The notes: a model not told the origin generated them from the sequence alone. 64,000 nucleotides of DNA from Budorcas taxicolor (GCF_023091745.1 NC_068926.1:44044001-44108000), one strand, 5' to 3'; shown: positions 12,774 to 24,815, numbered from the stretch's first letter. Program-made: numbers and translations.

Positions 12774-13707
12774 CAGTCTGTTGTTCCATGTACATATCTA
12801 ACTGATGCTTCCTGACCTGCATACAGATTTCTCAAGAGGTAGGTCAGGTGGTCTGGTATTCCCATCGCTTTCAGAATTTTCCACAGTTTATTGTGATCCA
12901 CACAAAGGCTTTGGCATAGTCAATAAAGCAGAAATAGATGTTTTTCTGGAACTCTCTTGCTTTTTCCATGATCCAGCAGATGTTGGCAATTTGATCTCTG
13001 GTTCCTCTGCCTTTTCTAAAACCAGCTTGAACATCTGGAAGTTCACGGTTCACGTATTGCTGAAGCCTGGCTTGGAGAATTTTGAACATCACTTCACTAG
13101 CGTGTGAGATGAGTGCAATTTTGTGGTAGTTTGATCATTCTTTGGCATTGCCTTTCTTTGGGATTGGAATAAAACTGACCTTTTCCAGTCCTGTGGCCAC
13201 TGCTGAGTTTTCCAAATTTGCTGGCATATTGAGTGCAGCACTTTCACAGCATCATCTTTCAGAATTTGAAATAGCTCAACTAGAATTCCATCACCTCCAT
13301 TAGCTATGTTCATAGTGATGCTTTCTAAGGCCCACTTGACTTCACATTCCAGGATGTCTGGCTCTAGGTGAGTGATCACACCATTGTGATTATCTGGGTT
13401 GTAAAAAGATATTTTTTGTACAGTTCTGTGTATTCTTGCCACCTCTCCTTATTATCTTCTTCTTTTGTTAGGTCCAGACCATTTCTGTCGTTTATCGAGC
13501 CCATCTTTGCATGAAATGTTCCCTTGGTATCTCTAATTTTTTTGAAGAGATCTCTAGTCTTTCTCATTCTGTTCTTTTCCTCTGTTTCTTTTCACTGATC
13601 GCTGAGGAAGGCTTTCTAATCTCTCCTTGCTATTCTTTGGAACTCTGCATTCAAATGGGTATATCTTTCCTTTTCTCCTTTGCTTTTGGCTTCTCTTCTT
13701 TTCACAG

Positions 13708-14553
13708 CTATTTGTAAGCCTCCTCAGACAGCCATTTTGCTTTTTTGCATTTGTTTTTCTTGGGGATGATCTTGATCCCTGTCTCCTGTACAATGTCAAG
13801 AACCTCCGTCCATAGTTCATCAGGTACTCTGTCTATCCAATCTAGTCCCTTGAATCTATTTCTCACTTCCACTGTATAACCATAAGGGATTTGACTTAGG
13901 TCATACCTGAATGGTCTAGTGGTTTTCCCTACTTTCTTCAATTTAAGTCTGAATTTGGCAATAAGGAGTTCATGATCAGAGCCACAGTCAGCTCCTGGTC
14001 TTGTTTTTGCTGACTGTATAGAGCTTCTCCATCTTTGGCTGCAAAGAATATAATCAATCTGATTTCGGTGTTGACCATCTGGTGATGTCCATGTGTAGAG
14101 TCTTCTCATGTGCTGTTGGAAGAGGGTGTTTGCTATGACCAGTGCATTCCCTTGGCAAAACTCTATTAGCCTTTGCCCTGCTTCATTCTGTACTCCAAGG
14201 CCAAATTTGCCTGTTACTCCAGGTGTTTCTTGACTTCCTACTTTTGTGTTCCAGTCCCCTATAATGAAAAGGACATCTTTTGGGGGTGTTAGTTCTAAAA
14301 GGTCTTGTAGGTCTTCACAGAGCCGTTCAACTTCAGCTTCTCCAGCATTACTGGTCAGGGTATAGACTTGGATTATTGTGATATTGAAAGGTTTGCCTTG
14401 GAAACAAACGGAGATCATTCTGTGGTTTTTGAGACTGCATCCAAGTACTGCATTTTGGACTCTTTTGCTGATTATGATGGCTACTCCATTTCTTCTAAGG
14501 AATTCTTGCCCACAGTAGTAGATATAATGGTCATCAGAGTTAAATTCACCCAT
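13708..14553 (-). pseudogene. BovB endonuclease domain remnant (APE-type)
   Basis: A 281-residue open segment covering most of the BovB apurinic-like endonuclease. Visible motifs: GDWNTKVGS near residue 97, the block RNQIDYIL near residue 163, and GSDHELLIAKFRL near residue 191. These fit the family's metal-binding and His/Asp catalytic positions. The catalytic Glu region at the N-terminus lies outside this frame. In BovB this domain nicks DNA for target-primed reverse transcription. As the ORF is disrupted downstream, the element is not autonomous. Confidence 0.9.
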
Positions 14554-14675
14554 TCCAGTCCATTTTAGTTTGCTGATTCCTAAAATGTCAACATTCTTAA
14601 AATGTCACTCTTGCCATTTCCTGTTTGACCACTTCCAATTTGCCTTGATTGATGGACCTAACATTCCAGGTTCCT

Positions 14676-15440
14676 AAAATCACGGAGAAACAACTACATG
14701 AAGTGGAGATAGGCAATCTTCCAGAAAAAGAATTCAGAATAATAGCAGTGAAGATGATTCCGGATCTCAGGAAAACAATGGAGAAATGCAAAAAATGTTT
14801 ACCAAGACCCTCAAGAACTAAAGAACAAACAAACAGAGAGGAATAATACACTGGAAGGAATCAGTAGCAGAATAACTGAGGTGGAGGAACAGATAAATAA
14901 CCTGGAGGACAGAATGGTGGAAATCACTGCCTCAAAACAGAGTATAGAAAAAAGAATGAAAGGAAATGAAAACAGTCTAAGAGACTTCTGGGACAACACT
15001 AAATGCACCAACATTCACATTATAAGGGTGCCAGAAGTGAAGTGAAGTGAAGTCGCTCAGTCGTGTCCGACTCTTTGCGACCCATGGACTCTAGCCCACC
15101 AAGCTCCTCCGTCCATGGGATTCTCAAGGCAAGAATACTGGAGTGGGTTGCCATTTCCTTCTCCAGGGGATCTTCCCAACCCAGGGATCAAACCCAGGTC
15201 TCCCACATTGCAGGCAGACGCTTTAACTTCTGCACCACCAGGATGAGCAAGAAAAAGGACCTGATAAAATATTTGAAGAGATAATAGCTGAAAACTTCCC
15301 TAACATGGGGAGAGGGGGGAAATAGCTAACTAAGTCCAGGAAGCACAGAGGGTCCAGGGAGGATAAACCCTAGGAGGAACACACCAAGACACAAGATGCA
15401 TAGGGATCAAAATTACAAAAATTAAAGACAAAGGTAAAAC
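14676..15440 (+). mobile_element. L1 ORF1 fragment, truncated at both ends, split by a SINE
   Basis: Starts abruptly next to the BovB 5' side and reads as artiodactyl L1 ORF1: frame 14649-14846 gives EKQLHEVEIGNLPEKEFRI, the coiled-coil part of ORF1p. It continues through 'aggtggaggaacagataaat' and, after the SINE at 15037-15242, through 'gagcaagaaaaaggacctga' to about 15440. No 3' UTR or poly(A) follows, so it is not a simple L1 insertion. Confidence 0.85.
15037..15242 (-). mobile_element. Bov-tA SINE inside L1 ORF1 fragment
   Basis: Left end 'gtgaagtgaagtgaagtcgc' then 'tcgtgtccgactctttgcga'; right end is the reverse complement of the tRNA-derived head (…'ctgcaccaccagg'). L1 ORF1 sequence resumes at 15243 with 'atgagcaagaaaaagg', so the SINE is younger than the L1 piece. 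No clean target-site duplication is visible. Confidence 0.95.
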
Positions 15441-16780
15441 ATTCAACAAAGACTTCCTACTAAGCACAATGCACTGTGCTACATGCTATGAACCTTGTCA
15501 AAATTAATGAGTTAACGGTTTCATTATAGTTCGTAACTTTATTTTTGCTCTTCAGTGTTATCCCTTGAGAAACCATGTCCTTATTGCCCTCTCCAAGGAT
15601 GACAGCTTGTGTTATGTTTACCCATCGCAGCCCCCTAACCATCATCCTTTTGGAGCCGGAACAGGTGTTCTACTTGCTCCTGATGTGGCTTTCAGATCAA
15701 ACCTCCTCCCTTCTGTGGACAACCCTGCACTTTTTAATCTCATTCCTCACTGAGGCTGTCATCTGTAGAAATGGTTTCTCAAGCGCACGTATCTCAAATA
15801 TTTGCTCCTGATTCTGTATCTCGTCTGAGTTCTTGGCTATCAGCTTACACATAGATTCTTCCAAGTCCCTGGGCTCTCAATTCCTAAATTTCTCTCCTCT
15901 GCAGCTCTCCCCTTCCCATGTCTCAACCACCCTGGCCTTGTCAACACTAATAAACACAGCCCTCCTGTGATCTCAGTTCCCCTCACTCAACTCTTTTTAC
16001 CACCATCTCCTTTCCTTTTCTTCCCGCACATTCTCAGTAATTCTCTGATTTAAAAACCTGCTGCAGTGTCTAATCCCATGATCCTACCTTTTTTCACTAA
16101 CTTTCATCTTCTTCATTTCCTTTTTAAATCTCCTTATTCAGCTTAAATTCCACTGTCATTAATCACTCCCATGAAATCATCCTCAACTCTTTCTCTCGCT
16201 TTGCAAATCACAACAGCGGTTAATCCAACTCTCCACCCATTACACACCTACAGCAAAGCATTTGAATATGGTTGATGGAAAACAGGAAATCATGTGCCCG
16301 TGGACACCACAGGAGAAAAAGCTGGAGGTATTCCCTCTGCTGCTCCCTTGAGGACCCTCCCTACTTCCTTTCTTCAAACTTCCCTTCTTTATCACTCCCA
16401 GTCGGGAACCTTCATTGTCTGTTACTGACAAAACCGAAGCCGTCAGAAAAGAATCTCCAGATTCCTTTTTCATATCTTCCACTGACCAGCATCGTCCCAT
16501 AAGCTTTGCCTTCACTGAACTACCAGTGTTTTCATCTAAGTTTCATTCCTCCATGTGTGTACTAGGTTTATTCACCAGCAATCTTCCTGCTATTTTCTGT
16601 TTCCCCAAATTTTCTCCCTCTATTGAAGTATTTCCAACATCATACAAGCGTGTTACTTCTCTCATCTTCAAAAGAAAAAGTAAAATCTTATTTTGATCCC
16701 ACTTTCTCCACCAACCTCCACTCATTTTACTATTTCCTCCATTTGAGCTAAAACTTTCCAAAAGGTCATTTGTATTGTAT
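15441..16780 (+). mobile_element. Possible CR1/L2 LINE fragment within pyrimidine-rich sequence
   Basis: From about 15550 the plus strand is pyrimidine-rich and, at 16370-16770, recalls the L2 (CR1-clade) endonuclease-RT linker: 'caaaagaaaaagtaaaatct', 'tgatcccactttctccacc', 'catcgtcccataagctttg'. No protein motif is readable and the frames are short (91-93 codons, both strands). Low-confidence family call; it could be other old repeat material. Confidence 0.4.
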
Positions 16781-18180
16781 GTCTACACCATTTGCCTCCT
16801 GAATTTTTCTTTTAAACAAACAAACAACAACAACAACAAAAAAAAAGGTTTTCATTTTTAAAACAATTTGAAGTCATCTGTGTAAAGTTCAAAAGCATGA
16901 TTAAATGTTGAAAAAACTATTGTAACATTGATAGCAATTTCTGAATTACCAGGCTGATTACACTGTGATCGCTATATAGGTAGATTTTTAAAAAAACTAT
17001 GAGTATTCTATCTGTGATACTGCAAATGAAAATGAGAAGTTTGAAAGGGACTGATGTATTAAATGATAACTGTATTTATTTTTTATTTTGGACCTATACA
17101 GGTCTATTCTTGGCATCCATTGGATAGAAGTCTTTATACTTCCTTATACTTTAGGGAAATGATTTCATTAATGTAACAGTAAAGATTAACAATTAATTAC
17201 ATAGAAAACTCTGGTTCTTCTAATGGAGTTTAAACTTTTTCCACTTTAAACTGTCTCTAGATTTTAACTGAAAATAAGCAAATAATTTTTCTGAGACAAA
17301 TATTTCAAAACCAGTTTCTAGCCTCAGGTTGTATGCTTTTAATTCAAAATGTTAAAATGTCTATTTGTAAGAGCATGTTCTGCAATGTTTGATTTCATTT
17401 TGAGATAAATGAGAAGTGAAATCTGAAGCCACATTCTGAGAACTTCTAGCCTTTCCAGCTATCCTCAGTGATGCCAAGCTTGAATGTTTAGAATAAAGTC
17501 AATGCTCCCGGAGCCAACATCAGGGAAATGTTTACACAGCTCTGCTTTGGGGCATATCTACCTGAGCACCACTCTTATTTTAATCTTCATAAAGCATCAT
17601 ATTAAAAATTAGTTTAGAACAGAGAGCATTTCTAAAAGTAAAATTGCAAGTCACCTAGTTTCCAGTCATAATACTTATCTCAGTTTACTTCCCTTAACTC
17701 TAAATCTGGAGCTGAACTTCAAGGAAAGATAAACTTCTAAAGAAGTGCATTCATATAAACAAAATATTAAATGCTAGATACAAGCTCTCAGAATTGTGCT
17801 CTCCTTTGTCTTTATGTTTATTAAACCAAGGATTTGCCAGTAAGAGGAATACATCATTTTTATTATTCCTATATTAAAAATAGTTAACTATATTGTGTTG
17901 AATTATTTAGTGTTTAATAAACTATGGTTCTGCTCTCAGGTGGCCAGTTCATGGTGGAAGAAAGTAATTATAGTAACATATTTGAATAGACCACTTGCCT
18001 TTGAAACTTTACCTTTACCTGTAGGAGGTGCATACAAAAGCTGATTAGAGCTTTGACTGAAGACTGTCAGTAAGCATGGCGAGAGAGAGAAGAGGAGAGT
18101 GATGACAGTGGTGTTTCTAAAGCTAATAAATCATTGTTTGAAGGCAAAGAGGAGTGAACTTAAAAATATTCACAACCTTA
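16781..18180. other. Unclassified intergenic sequence
   Basis: About 1.4 kb, mostly AT-rich. An imperfect CAAA/CAA run followed by poly-A lies at 16815-16848. No gene and no named repeat. Confidence 0.5.
16815..16848. repeat. (CAAA)n/(CAA)n simple repeat
   Basis: Three CAAA units, four CAA units and an A9 run in sequence. Confidence 0.85.
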
Positions 18181-18401
18181 AAGTTTAGGGTTACATTTTA
18201 TTCAGTGGGAATGTTTGAGACTTCAAGTCCAGGAGACAGCACCTCAAGCAACCCTGAGAGAACTGCTCTGAGGAGGGGAGGGGAGGAGCCAGGTTATGTA
18301 GAAGTTTTGCAACAAAAGGCAGGTAGTCTGAATATCAAAATATTGTTGTAAATTTAAAAAAAAAAACAGATATCCCAACTTAAGGGATTTAGCATTTTTC
18401 T
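18181..18401. mobile_element. Left part of an ancient repeat split by the L1 insertion
   Basis: Blocks such as 'aaccctgagagaactgctct', 'agccaggttatgtagaagtt' and 'gcaacaaaaggcaggtagtc' recall an old interspersed repeat, and the sequence continues logically on the far side of the L1 at 24816 ('tttggtaagatgcaagagtc'). The family is not identified. Confidence 0.4.
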
Positions 18402-18447
18402 TTTTCTTTCCTTTTTTTTTTTTTTTTTTTTCATTCTTAATTTTAGG

Positions 18448-18637
18448 CTTCCCTTGTGGCTCAGCTGGTAAAGAATCCACCTGCAACTCAGGAGACCTGG
18501 GTTCAATCTCTGGGTTGGGAAGATCCCCTGGAGAAGGGAAAGGCGACCCACTCCAGTATTCTGGCCTGAAGAATTCCACTGACTGTATAGTCCATAGGGT
18601 CGCAAAGGGGTGGACATGACTGAGCGACTTTCACTTA
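18448..18637 (+). mobile_element. Bov-tA SINE at the L1 3' end
   Basis: Complete plus-strand Bov-tA: 'ggcttcccttgtggctcagc' head, B-box-like 'gggttcaatctc', A-unit 'actccagtattctggcctg', and end 'gactgagcgactttcact'. It lies between the L1 T-run and the L1 3' UTR, so it inserted into the 3' end of the older L1. Confidence 0.95.
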
Positions 18638-19137
18638 TTTTTTTAATGTATTTTTAATTGGGGAAAATTGCTTTACAATGTTGTGTTGGTTTCTGATGTA
18701 CCACAATGCAAATCAGCCATAATTAAACAGATATCACCTCCCTTTTGAGTCTCCCTTCCTTTCCCCACTCCCACCCCTCTAGAGCATCACAGAGTGTTAG
18801 GCTGGGCTCTCTGTGTTATACAGCAACTTCTCACAAGCTATCTGTTTTACATATGGCAGTGTATATATGTCCATGCTACTTTCTCCACTCATCCCACTCT
18901 CTCCTTCCCCACTGCATCCACAAGTCAATTCTGTACATCGAGTCTCCATTCCTTCCCTGCAAATAGGTTCATCAATAACATTTTTCTAGATTCCATATAT
19001 ATGCATTCATATACATTATTTTTTTTCTGACTTCACTCTGTATAGGTTACTTCAGCCTGTATAGGCTCTAGGCTCATCCACCTCAGTAGAACTGACTCAG
19101 ATTTGTTCTTTTTTATGGCAGAGTAATATTCCATTGT

Positions 19138-19357
19138 GGGTTTCCCAGGTGGCACAAGAAGTAAAGAACCTGCCTGCCAATGCAGGAGACATAAGAGCAG
19201 GTTCAAACCCTGAGTTGGGAAGATCCTGTAGAGGAGGGCATAGCAACCCACTCCATTATTCTTACCTGGAGAATCCATGGACAGAGGAGCATAGCAGGCT
19301 ACAATCCATAAGGATGGCAAAGAGTCAAACACAACTGAAGCAACTTAGCACACACAC
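19138..19357 (+). mobile_element. Bov-tA SINE with perfect 13-bp target-site duplication
   Basis: Plus-strand Bov-tA within the L1 ORF2 end. Flanked by identical 'aatattccattgt' at 19125-19137 and 19358-19370. The tail ends in CACACACA, perhaps a mutated A-rich tail. Confidence 0.97.
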
Positions 19358-20289
19358 AATATTCCATTGTATATATGTACCACCTCTTCTTTATCCATTC
19401 ATCTATTGGTGGACATCTAAGTTGCTTCCACGTCCTAGCTATTGTAAATAGTGATGCTATGAACCTTGGGGTACATATGTCTTTTTCAATTACAGTTTTC
19501 TCAGGGTATATGCCCAGTAGTGGGATTGCTGGGTCATATGGTAGTTCTAGTCCTATTTTTTTTTAAGGAATGTCCTTTCTATTCTCCATAGCAGCTGTAT
19601 CAATTTATATTCCCACCAACTGTGCAAGAAGGTTCCCATTTCTCCACATCTTCCCCAGCATTTATTGTTTGTAGATTTTTTTGATGATGGCCATCTGATT
19701 GGTATGAGGTAATACCTCATTGTAGTTTTGATTTGTATTTCTTTAATAATGAGAAATGTTAAGCATCTTTTCATTTGTTTACTTTAGATCTTCTACCTTT
19801 TTTTTTTGATTGGGCTGTTTGTTTTCCTGATATTGAAAAACAAATATAAGCTGCTTATACATTTTGGAGATTAATCCTTTGTCAGTTGTTTCATTTGCAA
19901 TTATTTTCTCTCATTCTGAGGGTTGCCTTTTAACCTTATTTATTGCTTCTTCTTCTATGCAGAAGATTTAAAGTTTAATTAGGTCTCATTTGTTCATTTT
20001 TGTTTTTATTTCCATTACTCTAAGAGGTGGGTTAAAAAGGATCTTGTTGTGATTTATGTCAGAGAGTGTACTGCATATGTTTTCCTCTAAGAGCTTTACA
20101 GTTTCTGGCCTTACATTTAAGTCTTTAATCCATTCTGAGTTTATTTTTAATGTATGGTGTTAGGAAACATTCTACTGTCATTCTTTTACATATAACTTTC
20201 CAATTTTCCCAGCACCACTTATTGAAGAGGTTATCTCTTCTCCACTGTATATACTTGCCTCCTTTGTCAAAGATAATGTGCCCATGTGT

Positions 20290-20498
20290 GTGCTAAGTCA
20301 CTTCAGTCATGTCTGACTCTTTGTAACCCTATGGACTGTAGCCCATCAGGCTCCTATACTTATGGGATTCTCCAGGCAAGAATACTGAAATGGATTGTCA
20401 TGCCCTCTTCAAAGGGATCTTCCCAACCCAGGGATCAAACCCACATCTCCTGCATTGGCAGGTGGGCTTTCTACCTCTAGCACCAGCTGGGAAGCCCT
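20290..20498 (-). mobile_element. Bov-tA SINE within L1 ORF2
   Basis: Minus-strand Bov-tA from 'gctaagtcacttcagtcatg' to 'ctgggaagcccta'. The flanks 'gtgcccatgtgtg' and 'gtgcccaaaggtgtgtg' look like an imperfect target-site duplication, and L1 ORF2 continues on both sides. Confidence 0.95.
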
Positions 20499-22191
20499 AA
20501 GGTGCCCAAAGGTGTGTGTTTATCTCTGGTCTTTCTGTCTTCTTCTATTGGTCTATATTAACGGTTTTGTGCCAATACAATATTGTCTCGATGACTGTAG
20601 CTTTGTAGATTTGTAGCATAGTATGAGGTCAGGAAGGTTGATTCCTCCAGCTCTGTTTTTCTTTCTCAGGATTGCTTTGGCTATTCGGGGTCTTTTGTGT
20701 TTCCATACAAATTGTGAAGTTTTTTGCTCTTATTCTTTGAAAAATACCATTGATAGGGATTGTATTGAATCTGCAGATTGCTTTGGGTAATATAGTCATT
20801 TTCGCAATATTGATCTTCCAATCCAAGAACATAGTATATCTCTCCATCTGTTTGTATCATCTTTGACTTCTTTCATCAGTGTCTTATAGTTTTCTGCATA
20901 CAGGTTTTTATCATTTTAGATAGGTTTATTCTTAAGTATTTTATTCTTTGTGTTGAAACGTGAATGGGATTTTGTTTTTTTTTGCTTAATTTCTCTTTCT
21001 GATTTTTCATTGTTAGTGTGTAGAAATGCAAGGGATTTTTATGTATTAATTTTATATCCTGAGACCTTACTATATTCATTGATTAGCTCTAGTAATTTTT
21101 TGATGGCCTCTTTAGGGTTTTCTATGTATAATATGTCATCTGCAAAGAGTGAGAGTTTTACTTCTTTTCCAATCTGGATTCTTTTTATTTCTTTTTCTTC
21201 TCTGTCATTGCTAGTACTTTCAAAACTACATTGAATAATAGTGGTGAGAGTGGGAAGCCATGTCTAGTTCCTGATCTTAGAGGAAATGCTTTCAGACTTT
21301 CACCATTGAGAATAATGTTTGCTGTAGATTTGTTGTATATGGCCTTTATTATGTTGAAGTATGTTCCTTCTATGCCTCCTTTCTGGAGATCAGTGCTGAA
21401 TTTTGTTAAAAGCTTTCTCTGCATCTATTGAGATGGTTTTTATCCTTCAATTTGCTATATCACATTGATAGATTTGCATTATTGAACAATCCTTGCATCC
21501 CCATAAATTTCACTTTATCATGATGCATGATCCTTTTAATATGCTGTTGGTTTCTGTTTGCTAGAATTTTGTTGAGGATTTTTGCAACTGTGTTCATCAG
21601 TGATATTGATCTGTAATTTTCTTTTTGTGGTATCTTTGTCTGGTTTTGGTATCAGCGTGATGGTGGTCTCGTAGAATGAGTTTAAGAGTTTTCCTTCTTC
21701 TGCAATTTTCTGGAAGACTTTGAGCAGAACAGGTGCTAGCTTTTCCCTAAACTTTTGGTAGAATTTACCTGTGAAGCCATCTGGCCCTGGGCTTTTGTTT
21801 GTTGTAAGATTTTTTATTACAGTTTTGATTTCCATGCTTATGATTGGTCTATTCAGATTTTCTATTTCTTTCTTATTCAGTTTTGAAAGGTTACATTTTT
21901 CAAAGAATTTTTCTACTTCTTCCAGGTTGTCCATTTTATTGGCATATAGTTGCTCATAGTAATCTCTTATGATCCTTTGTATTTCTCTGTTCTGTTGTAA
22001 CCTCTCTTTTTTCATTTCTAATTTTATTGATTTGAGTCTTCTTCCTTTTTCCATGATGTGTCTGGCTAATGGTTTGTCAATTTTGTTTATCTTTGTCAAA
22101 GAACCAGCTTTTAGTTTTATTGATCATTGCTATTGTTTCCTTTTCATTTATTTCTGCTCTGATCTTTATGATTTTTTCCTTCTACTAATTT

Positions 22192-22203
22192 GGGGGGGGG
22201 GGG
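22192..22203. repeat. G12 homopolymer in L1 ORF2
   Basis: Twelve consecutive G on the plus strand where related L1 sequence usually has about four. Slippage-prone. Confidence 0.9.
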
Positions 22204-22975
22204 TTGTTCTTCTTTTTCTAGGTGTTTGATGTTTCTCTTGTTTCTTGAGGTAGACTTGTATTGATATAAAATTCCCTCATAGCACTGCTTTTATTGCTTC
22301 TCCCAAATTTTAGTTGTCATGTTTTTATTGTCATTTGTTTCTGGTATTTTTTTCTTATTTTTTTCAGTGACCTCTTTGTTATTCAGAAGTATATTGTTCA
22401 GCCTCCACGTGTTTGTGCTTTTAACAGGTATGTTTTCCCTATAGTTTACATCTAATCTTATAGCATTGTGATCAGAAAAGATGCTTGAAATGTTTTCAGT
22501 TTTTTTAATTTACCAGTGCTTGACTTGTGACCCAAGATGTGGTCTATCCTGGAGACTGCTTCATGTGCACTTGAGAAAAAATTGAAACCTACTGTTTTTT
22601 AATGAACTGCCCTGTAGATATTAATTAGGTCCAACTGTCCAATGTATCATTTAAAGCTTGTGTTTCCTTATTAATTTTCTGTCTAGATGATCTGCTCATT
22701 GGTGTGAGTGGGGGTGCTAAAATCCCCCAGTATTATTGTGCAACTGTCAATTTTTCCTTTAATAGTTGTTAGCATTTATGTCTTATGTGTTGAGGTGCTC
22801 CTATGTTGGGTGCATACATATTTATAATTGCTCTATCTTCTTGGATTGATCCCTTGATCATTATGTAGTGTCCTTCCTTGTCTCTTGAACAGTCTTTAAA
22901 ATATATTTTTATCTGATATGAGTACAGTGATTCTCACTTTCTTTAGATTTCCATTTGCATGGTTACTTACACCAT

Positions 22976-23296
22976 TCTATCTTCCAGCTCGCTTATCTGT
23001 TATTCTGTTATTGGTTCCCTCTAGTGTATTTTCATCTCAATTATTGTGCTGGTCATTGTTGATTGTCTATTTTTTATTTCTTTTAGGTCCTCATTAAACT
23101 TTTCTTGTATTTTCTCAGTGCATGGCTCCATTCTTTTTATCTGTGCCTCCATTTCATTTCTAAGCTTTTGGGTCATGCTTGCTGTCATTACTCTTAATTC
23201 TTTTTCAGGCAGACTTCTTATTTCCTCTTCATTTGTTTGGTTTTGTGGGGTTTTAGCATGTTCCTTCATCTGCTGCATATATCTCTGTCTTTTCAT
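22976..23296 (-). pseudogene. L1 ORF1 N-terminal remnant
   Basis: Frame 23296-23021 (91 aa) matches the ORF1p N-terminal and coiled-coil region: MKRQRYMQQMKEHAK, then NEEEIRSLPEKELRVMTASM, then EIKNRQSTM. ORF1p is the L1 RNA-binding chaperone. The RRM and C-terminal domains are missing because of the deletion that joins ORF1 to ORF2 near 22976. Confidence 0.88.
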
Positions 23297-24815
23297 TTTT
23301 TTAATTCACTGTGTTTCAGGTCTCTTTTCTGCAGGCAGGAAGGTTGTAGTTCCTCTTATTTATGGAATCTTCCCCCTATGGGTGGGGTTGGACCAGTGCC
23401 TTGTGAAGGTTTCCTAGTTAGGGGGGCTTGTGCCTCTGCTCTGGTGGATGGGACTGGATCTTGTCCTTCTGAAGGGTAGTGCTGTGTCCAGTAGTGTTTT
23501 GGTGTATCTCACACACTTGCAAAGAGAAAAGGAAACAAAGGATAAAAATAGGAATCATAAAAGAAGAGAGTAATCAAGCCAATAAACAAATCCACAAGTG
23601 AAAATGAGTACTAAAAACTAGACTAACAACAATACAAAATCAGAAACATGGGGGAAATGCAATATAACTAAAGAGTACTGTAAAATATGAAAAAATAAGT
23701 CAGGCTGGGGAGAGGGAGGGGTATTGCAGCCACAACTGGGGTGTTTGGGGAGTGCCTGCTGCAGTTGAGGCCTGCAAGAAAGTGCTACAGTCTGAAGTGG
23801 GTAGTGCACTTTCCCAGAGGGATTGGCCCTGGGCATTGTGTCCCTCGAAGAGCCAAACTGCATAAGCTCCCAGGAATGTATGGGTCGTAACTTGTGCCTG
23901 CTCATGGCTTAGTGGGAGCTATTACCTCTGGGATCAAGACCACAGGGACAATCATTTGTCCCTTCCTCAGGCACTCACCCTGGCTTTGGCAGTGGCCAGT
24001 CGGTTTGTGTTCCCCCTTTCTGGGATAGTAACTTCAGTCATGTCTAGTTTTGCCTCCGAACTAGACTCTGAACTGGACAACTTTGGCTGGGGCTTTGGCC
24101 AGGCATATCTACCTCTAGGGTAGGGTAGTTCATTACTGCTGCTCATCCCATCTATGGCATTCACAAAGGAGGGTTCCTATGTTCTGCAAGTGTGGGAAGT
24201 TAAAGGGTCCCCATTGCAATGATCTCTCACCTCTCTGGGAGGCCTAGGCTTTTCCCTAGACTCTTTCAGCTGGGTTATACTAGCCCCTTCAGAGTATCTT
24301 CAAGGCAGTCAAGCCCGTACTCTTCCAGGCATCTGACCCCTAAAGCCTGAACCTCAACACCCAGCCCCCATGGAGGGCATGCAAGCTGCTTCTTGGCTGG
24401 GAAGTGCTGTTCAGCAATGATCTCTGTGGTGAATTCTTTCTGTTTTGCCTTCTAAGCACTTGTTTCTGCATTCTCCTCTGAGGTTCAGAAGGGGAACCCT
24501 CCATCCCCACTCATGAGGGGGTTTTCAAGTGTACGGAAATGTCTCCTCCTTGATGACTGCCTCCCTTGGGCACTGGTCCCCACCCTAAAATTCTTTGTCT
24601 CTATTTTTTATCTTTACTATTTGTTCTGCCTCATTCTGATGAGCTTGGCTTGCCTTTTTAGAAGTCTGGGATCTTCTGCCAGTGTTCAGAAAGTATTCTG
24701 TAGGAGTTGTTCCACATACAGATACATTTTTGATGTTGTTGTGAGGACAAAGGTGATCTCCCTATCTTACTCCTCCACCGTTTTCAACAATTCCCCTCAT
24801 CTTCAACAATTCCCC
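23297..24815 (-). promoter_or_regulatory. L1 5' UTR (internal promoter region)
   Basis: About 1.5 kb upstream of the ORF1 start on the minus strand, GC-richer than the surroundings. It contains the characteristic antisense blocks 'ggttggaccagtgccttgtg', 'gctctggtggatgggactgg' and, at the extreme 5' end, 'gatctccctatcttactcct'. In L1 this region holds an internal Pol II promoter; activity here cannot be judged. Confidence 0.75.

Larger units (their letters stand above)
11845..14675 (-). mobile_element. BovB LINE, long 5'-truncated copy
   Basis: Collinear with the BovB at 59326-62384 over 2.8 kb, from the 3' tail (tandem 'ttcag' words at 11845-11865) to the end of the endonuclease coding region. 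On the minus strand the order is APE-type endonuclease (14553-13708), linker, reverse transcriptase (about 13440-12600) and C-terminal domain (to about 11865). It is broken by frameshifts and stops. A short imperfect duplication of 'aaatgtca/cattctt' words lies at about 14580-14612. At the 5' side it joins L1 sequence in opposite orientation at about 14676. Confidence 0.95.
19040..22975 (-). pseudogene. L1 ORF2 remnant (partial endonuclease, RT, C-terminal domain)
   Basis: ORF2p is the L1 endonuclease/reverse transcriptase. Surviving pieces in order: end of the endonuclease region (22975-22230), the segment 22099-21536 (187 aa) with NKSPGPDGFTGKFYQKF of the RT N-terminal blocks, 21424-21185 with SGTRHGFPLSPLLFN (motif B; consensus Gln is His here), the catalytic FADD encoded at 21135-21146, 20847-20629 (ILPKAICRFNTIPI) and the C-terminal KCWGRCGEMGTFLHSWW segment (19774-19553). 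Stops, frameshifts and two SINEs disrupt it. A 12-base G run at 22192-22203 is one of the frame-altering changes. The endonuclease N-terminus is deleted. Confidence 0.9.
18402..24815 (-). mobile_element. Nearly full-length L1, internally deleted, with three nested SINEs
   Basis: On the minus strand: 5' UTR (24815-23297), start of ORF1 (23296-22976), then an abrupt jump to the middle of the ORF2 endonuclease region (about 22975), the rest of ORF2 with RT (to about 19040), and 3' UTR (to about 18638) ending in a long T-run (poly(A), 18405-18431). A 12-bp near-perfect target-site duplication, 'tagca[t/c]ttttct', flanks it at 18390-18401 and 24816-24827. SINEs sit at 18448-18637, 19138-19357 and 20290-20498. 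The 5' end carries a tandem 'ttcaacaattcccct' (24784-24797 region and 24802-24816). ORF1 C-terminus and ORF2 N-terminus are deleted, so it cannot move itself. Confidence 0.9.

Noticed and set aside
13708..14553. A 281-codon open frame as a host gene
   Set aside because: It is the endonuclease part of a broken BovB element.
11845..14675. Active autonomous BovB
   Set aside because: Motif A and YADD lie in different frames, the motif A Asp is lost, and the 5' UTR is missing.
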